A stretch of 64,000 nt of DNA from Streptomyces chumphonensis (GCF_014779715.1 NZ_JACXYU010000015.1:62001-126000), one strand, 5' to 3'; shown: positions 54,128 through 63,447, numbered from the stretch's first letter. Notes: generated from the sequence alone by a model not told the origin. Numbers and translations are program-made.

Positions 54128-56179
54128 TCAGATGTCGAGGAAACGGACGTCCTTGGCGTTGCGCTGGATGAACGAGCGCCGCGACTCCACGTCCTCGCCC
54201 ATGAGGATCGAGAACAGGTCGTCGGCGGCGGCGGCGTCGTCGATGGTCACCTGACGCAGCACACGCAGCTCGGAGTCCATCGTCGTCACGCGCAGCTCCT
54301 CGGCGTTCATCTCGCCGAGGCCCTTGAAGCGCTGCACCGAGTCGTCCCTGATCCGCTTGCCCTGCTCGCGGCCGAGGGTGATGAGCTGGTCGCGCTCACG
54401 GTCGGAGTAGGCATACTCGTGATCGTCCCGGGACCACTTGATCTTGTACAGCGGCGGGGCGGACAGGTACACGTGCCCGGCCTCGACCAGGGGGCGCATG
54501 AAGCGGAAGAGCAGCGTGAGCAGCAGGGTGTTGATGTGCTGACCGTCGACGTCGGCGTCCGCCATCAAGATGATCTTGTGGTAGCGGAGCTTCTCGATGT
54601 CGAAGTCCTCGTGGATGCCGGTACCGAAGGCCGAGATCAGCGCCTGCACCTCGGTGTTCTGCAGCACCTTGTCGATGCGGGCCTTCTCCACGTTCAGGAT
54701 CTTGCCGCGGATGGGCAGGATGGCCTGGTACTGCGGATCGCGTCCGGACTTCGCGGAACCACCGGCCGAGTCACCCTCGACGATGAAGATCTCGCACTTG
54801 CTCGCGTCGTTGGACTGGCAGTCCGAGAGCTTGCCCGGCAGGGACGCCGTCTCCAGCAGCCCCTTGCGCCGGGTGAGGTCGCGGGCCTTGCGGGCGGCGA
54901 CGCGGGCGGTGGCCGCCTGGATGCCCTTGCGGATGATGTCCGCCGCCTCGTTGGGATTGCGGTCGAACCAGTCCGTGACGTGCTCGTGGACGATCTTCTG
55001 GACGAACGTCTTCGCCTCGGTGTTGCCCAGCTTCGTCTTCGTCTGGCCCTCGAACTGCGGCTCGCCGAGCTTCACGGAGATGATGGCCGTCAGACCCTCG
55101 CGGATGTCCTCGCCGGTGAGGTTGTCGTCCTTCTCCCGCAGCAGCTTCCGCTCCCGCGCGTAGCGGTTGACCAGACCGGTGAGCGCCGCGCGGAACCCCT
55201 CTTCGTGGGTGCCGCCCTCGTGCGTGTGGATCGTGTTGGCGAAGCTGTAGACACCCTCGCTGTACTGCGTGTTCCACTGCATGGCGATCTCCGCCGACAG
55301 CATCCGGTCCTTGTCCTCCGTCTCGAAGTACACGACGGTCGGATGCACCGGCTCCCCCTTGCGGGAGTTCAGGTGCCGGACGAAGTCGGAGATGCCGCCC
55401 TCGTAGTGGAACGTGACGGAGCGCGGCTGGTCGTCGTCGGCGGAGTCCGTGGTGTCGGCGCCCGCCGTCTGCTTGGCGGCGGCGCGCTCGTCCGTCAGCG
55501 AGATCGTCAGCCCGCGGTTGAGGAACGCCATCTCCTGGAAACGGCGCGACAGGGTCTCGAACGAGTAGTCCGTCGTCTCGAAGATGTCGCCGTCGGCCCA
55601 GAAGGTGACGCTCGTCCCGGTCTCCTCGGTGGCCTCGTGCTGCTGCAGCGGCGCCGTGGGCACGCCCAGCTTGTAGTCCTGCGTCCACCGGTGGCCGTCC
55701 GTCCTGACCTCGACGGAAACCCGCTGCGAGAGGGCGTTCACCACGGACACACCGACGCCGTGCAGACCACCGGAGACGGCGTAGCCACCGCCGCCGAACT
55801 TGCCGCCGGCGTGCAGCACGGTGAGGACGACCTCAAGGGCCGGCTTGTTCTCCGAGGGAACGATGCCCACCGGGATACCGCGCCCGTTGTCCACGACGCG
55901 GACACCGCCGTCGGCGAGGAGCGTCACCGAGATGGTGTCGGCCCAGCCGGCCAGCGCCTCGTCGACGGAGTTGTCGACCACCTCGTACACCAGGTGGTGA
56001 AGACCGCGCTCGCCCGTCGAACCGATGTACATGCCCGGACGTTTGCGAACCGCGTCCAAGCCCTCCAGGACGGTGATCGCGCTCGCGTCGTACGACGGCT
56101 CGCCCAGGGATACGGGGTCGGCGGCGGTGTCCTCGGCGGGGGACGGGGGATTCTCGTTGGGGTTGCCGGAATCGGCCAC
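54128..56179 (-). CDS. gyrB: DNA gyrase subunit B
   Basis: 683 aa from a GTG (AAAGGG upstream); an upstream ATG at 56203 is possible. The GHKL ATPase has YEVVDNSVDEALAG, DNGRGIP and GLHGVGVSVVNALS. The TOPRIM domain has EGDSAGGSAKSGRD and DADVDG, and the end reads SFIQRNAKDVRFLDI. It hydrolyses ATP to drive strand passage. Upstream of gyrA; the 332-bp region before it contains its promoter and a parS. Confidence 0.97.
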   Translation of the reverse strand: MADSGNPNENPPSPAEDTAADPVSLGEPSYDASAITVLEGLDAVRKRPGMYIGSTGERGLHHLVYEVVDNSVDEALAGWADTISVTLLADGGVRVVDNGRGIPVGIVPSENKPALEVVLTVLHAGGKFGGGGYAVSGGLHGVGVSVVNALSQRVSVEVRTDGHRWTQDYKLGVPTAPLQQHEATEETGTSVTFWADGDIFETTDYSFETLSRRFQEMAFLNRGLTISLTDERAAAKQTAGADTTDSADDDQPRSVTFHYEGGISDFVRHLNSRKGEPVHPTVVYFETEDKDRMLSAEIAMQWNTQYSEGVYSFANTIHTHEGGTHEEGFRAALTGLVNRYARERKLLREKDDNLTGEDIREGLTAIISVKLGEPQFEGQTKTKLGNTEAKTFVQKIVHEHVTDWFDRNPNEAADIIRKGIQAATARVAARKARDLTRRKGLLETASLPGKLSDCQSNDASKCEIFIVEGDSAGGSAKSGRDPQYQAILPIRGKILNVEKARIDKVLQNTEVQALISAFGTGIHEDFDIEKLRYHKIILMADADVDGQHINTLLLTLLFRFMRPLVEAGHVYLSAPPLYKIKWSRDDHEYAYSDRERDQLITLGREQGKRIRDDSVQRFKGLGEMNAEELRVTTMDSELRVLRQVTIDDAAAADDLFSILMGEDVESRRSFIQRNAKDVRFLDI

Positions 56180-56511
56180 GAAGCGCCCTTTCTGGCACAG
56201 CACACGTCGTCTCCTGTGACGACAGGAGCGACTGCGTCGTTCGGCTTGGTCCGCAGTACGGCGGGTGCTGTCAGTCTACCGGTAGCGCTGACATGAATGG
56301 GTGTTTGCTGCCGCCTGAGTCCCCATGTGCCGCCCTGAGGGAACGATGGCCGACTCCCCATATGCGACCGGGGGCCTCAAGAGGCTCACAGGGGCCCTCA
56401 GCGCTTCGGACTGTCAACCTCCGATTACCGTGACCGGGGTCACTCGCGCGGGGCGTGCCGCACGGGTCGCGCGACGGCGTTTCACGTGAAACGTCAGCGG
56501 TCGAAGCCGGG
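56180..56511. other. gyrB upstream region
   Basis: 332 bp between gyrB and the DUF721 gene. It holds a perfect parS near its right edge and the gyrB promoter. A TTGACA (minus strand, 56412-56417) is the best -35 but lacks a good -10 at usual spacing. No gene found. Confidence 0.6.
56479..56492. promoter_or_regulatory. parS centromere site
   Basis: GTTTCACGTGAAAC, a perfect 14-bp palindrome and exact match to the streptomycete parS consensus bound by ParB. Streptomyces have many such sites grouped around oriC. It is the only exact copy I found in this window. Confidence 0.92.
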
Positions 56512-57069
56512 TCAGCGCACCCGCAGCGGCCCATGGCGGGGACCGGATCCGCCGGGGCCGAGGACCTTGATCAGGGTCACCGCGCCCTGTCCCAGGTCTT
56601 CGTTGAGCCGCCGCACGAGCTGCGGCGCGAGACGGCGCAGCTCCGTGGCCCACGCGGTGGAGTCACAGCGCACGTGCAGCACCCGGTTCTCCTCGTCGTA
56701 CCGCTCCGGACGACAGTGCTCGGCGTTCTTCTCCCCGACGATGTGATCCCACCGGCCCATCACGCCCCCCACGGCGATGGGCATCTCCCAGCCCCGCTCG
56801 GTCTTCAGCCGTTCGATCGCCGCTCCCAGGGGCAGCGGGTCCCGACCGTCCCGCCGCGCACCCGACCGCAGACCGCCGCGCCGGACCTGCCGACCCGACC
56901 CCTGGGCCTCCCCGCGCGCCCGCGCCTGCTCCTTGGCCGCCCGCAGCGCCACCCGGGCCAGATCGACGCCGGAGACCGGGGGCGTCGGCGCTTCGGGGGT
57001 GCCGCCCGCCCCACCGGGCGGCGACGCGGAGTCGGCAGCGGGACCGTCGTGCGCACCGGGGTCCTTCAT
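56512..57069 (-). CDS. DUF721 (DciA-like) protein
   Basis: 185 aa. A disordered Pro/Ala/Arg-rich N-terminus precedes the DUF721 fold (LPLGAAIERLKTERGWEMPIAVGGVMGRWDHIVG; RVLHVRCDSTAWATELRRLAPQLVRRL, in pieces). DUF721/DciA proteins load or position the replicative helicase in bacteria lacking DnaC, fitting its place beside recF and dnaN. The ATG overlaps the recF stop (ATGA). Confidence 0.9.
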   Translation of the reverse strand: MKDPGAHDGPAADSASPPGGAGGTPEAPTPPVSGVDLARVALRAAKEQARARGEAQGSGRQVRRGGLRSGARRDGRDPLPLGAAIERLKTERGWEMPIAVGGVMGRWDHIVGEKNAEHCRPERYDEENRVLHVRCDSTAWATELRRLAPQLVRRLNEDLGQGAVTLIKVLGPGGSGPRHGPLRVR

Positions 57070-58181
57070 GCCGGGGTCACCTCACCGTCGGCCACGGCGA
57101 ACCGGGCCCCCGCGAGAGCGGTCGGCACGTCGTCGTCCACAGCCGCCGTCACCAGAACCTGTTCCGCCGGAGCCACCAGCGCCGCCAGCCGCTCCCGCCG
57201 GCGGGCGTCCAACTCGGCGAAGACGTCGTCCAGCACGAGCACCGGCTCGTTGCCCTCCGCGCGCAGCAGGTCGTAGGAAGCCAGCCGCAGAGCGAGCGCG
57301 TAGGACCACGACTCCCCATGGCTGGCATACCCCTTGGCGGGCATCCGGCCCAGCTGGAGCAGCAGGTCGTCCCGATGCGGGCCCACGAGCGTCACGCCGC
57401 GCTCGATCTCCTGCCGCCGCGCCTCGCCCAGGGCCACCAGCAGCTGTTCGTACAGCTCCTCGCGCGAGCCACCGGCCACCGGGCAGCGGTACTCCAGTGC
57501 CAACGGGCCGCCGCCGGGGGCCAGTTCCTCGTACGCCTTGTCGGCCAACGGCTCCAGGTCCGCCACGAGCGCGAACCGCTGCGCCAGCAGCTCCGCACCG
57601 GCGCGGGCCAGATGCTGGTCCCACACGTCCAGGGTCGAGAGGTCCAGCGACCGGCCCCCGTGCCGACGGGCCATGGCCGCGGACTTCAGCAGCGTGTTCC
57701 GCTGTTTGAGGACGCGGTCGTAGTCCGACCGCACCCCCGCCATGCGGGGGGAGCGGGCGGTGACCAGCTCGTCCAGGAAGCGGCGGCGCTCACCCGGATC
57801 GCCCTTGACGAGGCTCAGGTCCTCCGGGGCGAACAGCACCGTCCGCGCGATGCCCAGCACGTCGCGCGGGCGTACCTGAGAGGACCGGTTCAGACGGGCC
57901 CGGTTCGCGCGCCCCGGGTTGATCTCCAGCTCGACGAGCTGCTGCCGCTCCCCCTGCACCACCGAGGCCCGCACGACCGCCCGGTCCGCCCCCATCCGCA
58001 CCAGCGGCGCGTCCGAGGCGACCCGGTGGCTGCCGAGGGTGGCGAGATAGCCGATCGCCTCGACGAGGTTGGTCTTGCCCTGCCCGTTCGGCCCGACGAA
58101 CGCCGTCGCCCCCGGGCCGAGAGCGACCTCGGCCCGGGGGTAGGAACGGAAATCTGCGAGAGAGAGGTGCGCGACGTGCAT
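57066..58181 (-). CDS. recF: DNA replication/repair protein RecF
   Basis: 371 aa SMC-like ABC ATPase. Walker A GPNGQGKT (residues 30-37), the signature region LALRLASYDLLR, and Walker B VLVLDDVFAELD. It acts with RecO/RecR to load RecA at gapped DNA. It lies 15 nt after gnd and overlaps the DUF721 gene, part of the dnaN-gnd-recF-DUF721-gyrB-gyrA series on the minus strand. Confidence 0.96.
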   Translation of the reverse strand: MHVAHLSLADFRSYPRAEVALGPGATAFVGPNGQGKTNLVEAIGYLATLGSHRVASDAPLVRMGADRAVVRASVVQGERQQLVELEINPGRANRARLNRSSQVRPRDVLGIARTVLFAPEDLSLVKGDPGERRRFLDELVTARSPRMAGVRSDYDRVLKQRNTLLKSAAMARRHGGRSLDLSTLDVWDQHLARAGAELLAQRFALVADLEPLADKAYEELAPGGGPLALEYRCPVAGGSREELYEQLLVALGEARRQEIERGVTLVGPHRDDLLLQLGRMPAKGYASHGESWSYALALRLASYDLLRAEGNEPVLVLDDVFAELDARRRERLAALVAPAEQVLVTAAVDDDVPTALAGARFAVADGEVTPA

Positions 58182-58196
58182 CAGCCGGGTGCCGGA

Positions 58197-59129
58197 TCAG
58201 CCACCGACGGGCGGAGCGACGTCGGCGCCCGGCGCGTCGGCCCCCAGGTGGTCGCTCTTCGCGGTCACCGCGTGACCACCGAACTGGTTGCGCAGCGCGG
58301 CGATCATCTTCATCTGCGGCGAGTCGTCCTGACGCGAGGCGAAGCGGGCGAACAGCGAGGCGGTGATGGCCGGCAGCGGCACGGCGTGATCAATGGCGGC
58401 CTCGACCGTCCACCGGCCCTCACCGGAGTCCTGCGCGTAGCCGCGCAGCCGCCCCAGGTGCTGGTCGTCGTCGAGCGCGTTCACGGCCAGGTCCAACAGC
58501 CAGGAGCGGATCACGGTGCCCTGCTGCCAGGAGCGGAAGACCTCCCGCACGTCCGTCACCGAGTCGACGGCCTCCAGCAGTTCCCAGCCCTCGGCGAAGG
58601 CCTGCATCATGGCGTACTCGATGCCGTTGTGGACCATCTTGGCGAAGTGCCCGGCACCGACCTTGCCCGCGTGCACCGAACCGAACTCGCCCTCCGGCTT
58701 GAGCGCGTCGAAGGCGGGCTGCACCTTCGCCACATCCTCGGCGGAGCCGCCGTACATGAGGGCGTAACCGTTCTCCAGGCCCCACACGCCGCCGGAGACG
58801 CCGCAGTCCACGAACCCGATGCCCCGCTCGGCCAGCTCGGCGGCGTGCTTCTCGTCGTCCGTCCATCGGGAGTTGCCGCCGTCCACGACGACGTCACCGG
58901 GGGAGAGGAGCTGCGCGAGCTCGTCGATCGTCGCCTGGGTGGGCTCGCCCGCGGGAACCATCACCCACACCACGCGCGGACCCGGCAGGGCGTCCACCAA
59001 CTCCCGCGGGCTGTGGACGTCGGCCAGCTCGGGGTTCCGGTCGTATCCGATGACGGTGTGGCCGGCACGGCGCATGCGCTCACGCATGTTGCCGCCCATC
59101 TTGCCGAGGCCGATGAGACCGAGCTCCAT
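58197..59129 (-). CDS. gnd: 6-phosphogluconate dehydrogenase, short type
   Basis: 310 aa from the ATG at 59129 (AAGGAGAG upstream). N-terminal Rossmann GLGKMGGNM, then DGGNSRW, GVSGGVWGLENGYALM and KMVHNGIEYAMMQ. This short (about 300 aa) decarboxylating form is separate from the usual 470-aa enzyme. It oxidises 6-phosphogluconate to ribulose-5-phosphate and CO2. Placement between dnaN and recF is typical of streptomycetes. Confidence 0.94.
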   Translation of the reverse strand: MELGLIGLGKMGGNMRERMRRAGHTVIGYDRNPELADVHSPRELVDALPGPRVVWVMVPAGEPTQATIDELAQLLSPGDVVVDGGNSRWTDDEKHAAELAERGIGFVDCGVSGGVWGLENGYALMYGGSAEDVAKVQPAFDALKPEGEFGSVHAGKVGAGHFAKMVHNGIEYAMMQAFAEGWELLEAVDSVTDVREVFRSWQQGTVIRSWLLDLAVNALDDDQHLGRLRGYAQDSGEGRWTVEAAIDHAVPLPAITASLFARFASRQDDSPQMKMIAALRNQFGGHAVTAKSDHLGADAPGADVAPPVGG

Positions 59130-59275
59130 CTGTGGGCTCTCCTTGACGTTTCTCGCTGCGGGTTCGGGCACGGTGCGGTGCCGGGCACGAGCGTGCCGGG
59201 ACACGCCCGTCCGGCTCCGAGCCTACGCCCGGAGCCGTGCCCGGCCGCCGGATGCGGGGGTGGTCCGCGACGGGC

Positions 59276-60406
59276 TCAGCCGCTGAGCCGCACCGGCATG
59301 ATCAGGTACTTGTACGCGTCGTCCGCCTCCGCGTCCACGGCCGGCCTGCCACCGAGCAGTGCCGGCTTCGTGGACGTCGTGAAGGACAGCTGGGCGACGG
59401 GGGAGTCGATCGCGCTCAGGCCCTCCAGCAGGAAGCCGGGGTTGAACGCGATGGAGATGTCGTCGCCCTCCAGCGTGCAGTCCACCCGCTCCACAGCCTG
59501 TGCGTCGTCGCTGGAACCGGCCTCGAGAGTGAGCACTCCCTGCTCGAAGCTCAACCGGACCGGCGTGTTCCGCTCGGCGACCAGCGCCACGCGCTTGACG
59601 GCCTCGACGAACGGCGCCGTCACGATCGTCGCCACCGAGTTGAACTCCGTGGGGAACAGCGTGCGGTACTTCGGGAGGTCTCCCTCCAGCAGCCGGGTCG
59701 TCGTCCGACGGCCCGCGCCCTCGAAACCGATCAGGCCCTCGCCCGCACCGGAGCCGGACAGGGCCAGCGTCACCTGGTCACCGCTGCTGAGCGACTTCGC
59801 CGTGTCCAGCAGCGTCTTCGCGGGCACCAGCGCGACGGCCGACGCGTCCGGCGTCTCCGGCTTCCACAGGAACTCGCGGACGGCGAAGCGGTAGCGGTCG
59901 GTCGAGGCCAGGGTGACGGTGTCGCCCTCGATCTCGATGCGCACCCCGGTGAGGACCGGGAGGGTGTCGTCACGGCCGGCGGCGATGGCCACCTGGGATA
60001 CGGCGGAGGCGAAGACCTCTCCGGGGACGGTGCCCGTCGCCGACGGCATCTGCGGCAGCGACGGGTACTCCTCCACCGGCAGGGTGTGCAGGGTGAAGCG
60101 GGACGAGCCGCAGAGCACCGTGACCCGTACACCGTCGGTGGAGATCTCCACCGGGCGGTTGGGCAGCGAGCGGCAGATGTCCGCCAGGAGCTTGCCGGAG
60201 ACGAGGACGGTGCCCTCCTCCTCCACGTCGGCCTCGACCGAGACGCGGGCGGAGACCTCGTAGTCGAACCCCGAGAGGCTGAGGAGGCCCTCCTCGGTCT
60301 TCAGCAGCAGGCCGGCGAGGACCGGCACCGGCGGACGGGCCGGAAGGCTCTTCGCCGCCCACGCCACCGCCTCCGCCAGGACATCGCGCTCTACCCGGAT
60401 CTTCAC
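59276..60406 (-). CDS. dnaN: DNA polymerase III sliding clamp (beta subunit)
   Basis: 376 aa from a GTG with GGAGG 9 nt upstream. Three repeated clamp domains; recognisable are KIRVERDVLAEAVAWAAKSL at the start, AVREFLWKPE and the C-terminal KYLIMPVRLSG groove. It encircles DNA and tethers polymerases. It is transcribed away from oriC on the same strand as dnaA. Confidence 0.97.
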   Translation of the reverse strand: MKIRVERDVLAEAVAWAAKSLPARPPVPVLAGLLLKTEEGLLSLSGFDYEVSARVSVEADVEEEGTVLVSGKLLADICRSLPNRPVEISTDGVRVTVLCGSSRFTLHTLPVEEYPSLPQMPSATGTVPGEVFASAVSQVAIAAGRDDTLPVLTGVRIEIEGDTVTLASTDRYRFAVREFLWKPETPDASAVALVPAKTLLDTAKSLSSGDQVTLALSGSGAGEGLIGFEGAGRRTTTRLLEGDLPKYRTLFPTEFNSVATIVTAPFVEAVKRVALVAERNTPVRLSFEQGVLTLEAGSSDDAQAVERVDCTLEGDDISIAFNPGFLLEGLSAIDSPVAQLSFTTSTKPALLGGRPAVDAEADDAYKYLIMPVRLSG

Positions 60407-61295
60407 CTTCAGCCGCCTCCTGCTGTTGCTGGTTGCCGGGGACCAGTCTGACGCACGTCGCTGACAGCTGGCGGCCCTCGGGGTCAACTCGTCGCAGGAG
60501 CGAGGAGGCGGTCGGGAGGCGAGTTGTGCACAGGACCCGCTTCGACACGAGTTCCCCGGCTTATCTCTGTGGTCGTAGTAGTAGGTGCTGTGGATTCCGG
60601 GGATAACTCCGTCTCCGCAGGTCAGCACCCGAATTTTGTCCACGTTGCCTGTGGGCGGAGCGGTGGACGACCGGGCGTGTGCTGTGGACGGGCGGAGGTT
60701 CTGCACACCCGGTGCACAGGCGAGGGGGACTTCCCCACAGCGGCGTCCCCAGGTTTACCCAGGTTCTCAACAACCTAATCCGACGGGTCCCTGTGACCGC
60801 TTTCACTCCGACCGGTGAGGAGGCGCGTCGTGTTGTCGAACAGTGGACAGGGGTGTGGAGAACCTGGGGACAACGGCCCACTTCCTGTGGGCGGCCCGTG
60901 GACAACTCCGGACGCCGGTTGACGTGCGGCTTTCCGTCCACAGCCTGTGGAGTCCGCGCGTGCACATTTCCCCACCCCCGCGACCTGCCACGACAGGCTC
61001 CGGGCAGCCCTCCCTGTGGACGTGATCGGGACAACCGGACGGTCCCCAGGCTGTGGAAGCGGTGTCACGCCCCGCGCTGTGGACACGGCCACCGCATTCG
61101 AACACCGCTGGCGAGCCGCAGCGGTGTCGGCGCCGCGGGGAGGTCTCGGCGCAGGGTGCCGAACGAGGCCGGGAGGGTCGCACGCGTGGCCGCTGCGGCC
61201 CGTGGGAGGTGATGACGGGGGCGGGGAGAACGCCGGAGGACCGCCGCCCGCGTCGGGCAGCGGTCCTCGGTGGCAGCGGGCTCAGCGGGAAGGGC
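60407..61295. other. oriC: Chromosomal origin oriC
   Basis: About 890 bp between dnaN and dnaA packed with imperfect DnaA boxes in both orientations. Best matches (8 of 9 to TTGTCCACA): 60524, 60636, 60854, 60865, 60897 and 61078; further 7-of-9 sites at 60589, 60683, 60731, 60842, 60934 and 61015. The boxes crowd at 60.63-61.09 kb. No box in the region is a perfect 9-mer. There is no long AT-rich unwinding element, as is usual in Streptomyces; 60760-60800 is the least GC-rich stretch. Confidence 0.93.
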
Positions 61296-63164
61296 TCAGC
61301 CGTTCTTGATCCGGTTCGTCAGCTCGGTGACCTGGTTGTAGATCGAGCGCCGCTCGGCCATGAGCGCCCGGATCTTGCGGTCGGCGTGCATGACGGTCGT
61401 GTGGTCCCGCCCGCCGAACTGCGCGCCGATCTTCGGCAGCGACAGGTCCGTCAGCTCCCGGCACAGGTACATGGCGATCTGCCGAGCCGTGACCAGGACG
61501 CGGCTGCGCGAGGAGCCGCACAGGTCGTCCACGGTCAGACCGAAGTAGTCCGCGGTCGCCGCCATGATGTTGGCGGCCGTGATCTCCGGAGAGGCGTCCT
61601 CACCCCCCGGAATGAGGTCCTTCAGGACGATCTCCGTCAGCCCCAGGTCGACGGGCTGACGGTTCAGGCTCGCGAAGGCCGTGACCCGGATCAGCGCCCC
61701 CTCCAGCTCCCGGATGTTCCGCGAGATCCGGGAGGCGATGAACTCCAGCACCTCCGGCGGGGCGTTCAGCTGCTCCTGGACCGCTTTCTTGCGCAGGATC
61801 GCGATGCGCGTCTCCAGCTCCGGCGGCTGGACGTCGGTGATCAGCCCCCACTCGAAGCGGTTCCGCAGCCGGTCCTCCAGGGTGACGAGCTGTTTGGGCG
61901 GCCGGTCGCTGGAGAGGACGATCTGCTTGTTCGCGTTGTGCAGCGTGTTGAAGGTGTGGAAGAACTCCTCCTGCGTCGACTCCTTGCTCGCCAGGAACTG
62001 GATGTCGTCCACGAGGAGGATGTCCATGTCGCGGTACCGCTTGCGGAACGCGTCCGCCTTGCCGTCGCGGATGGAGTTGATGAACTCGTTCGTGAACTCC
62101 TCCGAGCTCACGTACCGCACCCGGGTGCCGGGGTACAGGCTGCGGGCGTAGTGCCCGATGGCGTGCAGCAGGTGCGTCTTGCCCAGGCCGGACTCGCCGT
62201 AGATGAAGAGCGGGTTGTACGCCTTGGCCGGTGCCTCGGCCACCGCGACGGCCGCCGCGTGGGCGAAGCGGTTGGACGCGCCGATCACGAAGGTGTCGAA
62301 GAGGTACTTCGGATTCAGCCGAGCCGTCGGTTCGCCCGGGCCCGTGGCCGGTGCGGGCTGGGCGGCCAGCGGCCCGGGGGCGCCGCTGGGCGCCGGCAGC
62401 TGGGGCGGCTCGTCGAACCGCTGCGGCGGTGGCTGGTGCTGCTCGTAGCCGGGCTGGCCGCCGCGTACGCCGTAACCGCGCTGCGGCGGCGGATACGGAT
62501 CGCGGGGCGGGGCCCAGCTGTCGGTGTCCGTCTGTCGGGGCCAGGCGCCCGGCTGCGGGCGGCCGGGCTGCGGCGCGTGCGGGTAGTTGGGGTACGCGGG
62601 GCGGACGGCGGGCAGCTCCCGTGCCTCGTCGTAGCGGGCCGGCTCCTCGTAGCGCTGGTCGTCGTACCGGGGCTCGTCGTAGCGGGCCGGCTCCTCGTAA
62701 CGGGGCCCCTCGTCGTACCGGGACTCCTCGTAGCGGGCCGGCTCCTCGTAACGGGGCCCCTCGTCGTAACGGGACTTCTCGTCGTACCGGGGCGCGTCGT
62801 CGTACCGCGAGTGGGGCGTGCGCTGCTCGGGAAGGGGCGCGCTGCCCGGACCGGTTCCCCCGGCGCCCTGTGCCGGGGCGGGCCCCGGATCGGGAGCGGG
62901 CCCGGTGACGGTGATCGCGAGCCGGATCGGCTGCTGGCACTCCCGGCTGAGGGCGTCACCGATCAGCGGGGCGAGGCGGCCCTCGAGCACCCCTTTGGCG
63001 TACTCGTTCGGCACGCCGAGCAGGGCGGTGCCGGAGACCAGCACCAGCGGCTGGCAGTCCCGCAGCCACCGCTGGTCTTTGGGCTCGATGCCCTGACTCT
63101 CACTGAGGAGGTGCTCGAGAACGTGTGGCCACACTGCGGCAAGATCGGCAGGTACGTCAGCCAC
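61296..63164 (-). CDS. dnaA: Chromosomal replication initiator DnaA
   Basis: 622 aa from a GTG reading VADVPADLAAVWP, matching the streptomycete start. Domain I (about 1-85) binds partners. Domain II (about 90-290) is very long and has RYDE/RYEE repeats and Pro/Gln stretches. Domain III is the AAA+ ATPase (GESGLGKTH about 322-330; LLVDDIQFL about 388). Domain IV has the DNA-binding signature GGRDHTTVMHADRK (about 583-596). It binds DnaA boxes at oriC and its own promoter. Confidence 0.98.
   Translation of the reverse strand: MADVPADLAAVWPHVLEHLLSESQGIEPKDQRWLRDCQPLVLVSGTALLGVPNEYAKGVLEGRLAPLIGDALSRECQQPIRLAITVTGPAPDPGPAPAQGAGGTGPGSAPLPEQRTPHSRYDDAPRYDEKSRYDEGPRYEEPARYEESRYDEGPRYEEPARYDEPRYDDQRYEEPARYDEARELPAVRPAYPNYPHAPQPGRPQPGAWPRQTDTDSWAPPRDPYPPPQRGYGVRGGQPGYEQHQPPPQRFDEPPQLPAPSGAPGPLAAQPAPATGPGEPTARLNPKYLFDTFVIGASNRFAHAAAVAVAEAPAKAYNPLFIYGESGLGKTHLLHAIGHYARSLYPGTRVRYVSSEEFTNEFINSIRDGKADAFRKRYRDMDILLVDDIQFLASKESTQEEFFHTFNTLHNANKQIVLSSDRPPKQLVTLEDRLRNRFEWGLITDVQPPELETRIAILRKKAVQEQLNAPPEVLEFIASRISRNIRELEGALIRVTAFASLNRQPVDLGLTEIVLKDLIPGGEDASPEITAANIMAATADYFGLTVDDLCGSSRSRVLVTARQIAMYLCRELTDLSLPKIGAQFGGRDHTTVMHADRKIRALMAERRSIYNQVTELTNRIKNG
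62625..62815. repeat. Tandem repeat encoding RYDE/RYEE in DnaA domain II
   Basis: On the minus strand about ten copies of a degenerate unit code RYDEGPRYEEPA-like steps. Two DNA copies of about 50 bp (around 62685-62733 and 62736-62790) are almost identical, so the array is recent and can change length. Confidence 0.85.
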
Positions 63165-63246
63165 AGGGCACGCTCTCTCACTCGCTGGGGACACTTTCCG
63201 CGAAAGTGTGGCTCTCGGGACGGCCGGGAGGAATCGGAGTCCGGCC

Positions 63247-63301
63247 ACGGTAGTCGGCCCTGCTGGCGCGGCTCAAGTCGTTGTCCACAGGGTGTGCACA
63301 A
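63247..63301 (-). promoter_or_regulatory. dnaA promoter with autoregulatory DnaA boxes
   Basis: Minus strand: -35 TTGAGC (63271-63276), 18-nt spacer, -10 TACCGT (63247-63252), about 80 nt ahead of the dnaA GTG. Immediately upstream of the -35 lie a perfect DnaA box (TTGTCCACA at 63281-63289) and an 8-of-9 match (TGTGCACAA at 63293-63301). This fits DnaA repressing its own gene. Confidence 0.8.
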
Positions 63302-63417
63302 CTGTGCCATGCGCCGGGGGCTGCTTCTCCCCATCCGGCGGCGCCGCGCGTCGATCGGCCCCCGTCGCATGTCCGCCGGCCGTGGAGCGGGGCCCGGTCC
63401 TCCCGCGGGGACCCGGT

Positions 63418-63447
63418 TTGACCGGATGCCACGGCCGCGCGTACCGT
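63418..63447 (+). promoter_or_regulatory. rpmH promoter candidate
   Basis: TTGACC (63418-63423), 18-nt spacer, TACCGT (63442-63447): a good vegetative (HrdB-type) match, about 190 nt upstream of rpmH. Confidence 0.65.

Noticed and set aside
62625..62815. CRISPR-like spaced repeats
   Set aside because: The repeats are in frame, degenerate and encode the DnaA linker; there are no unique spacers between identical direct repeats.
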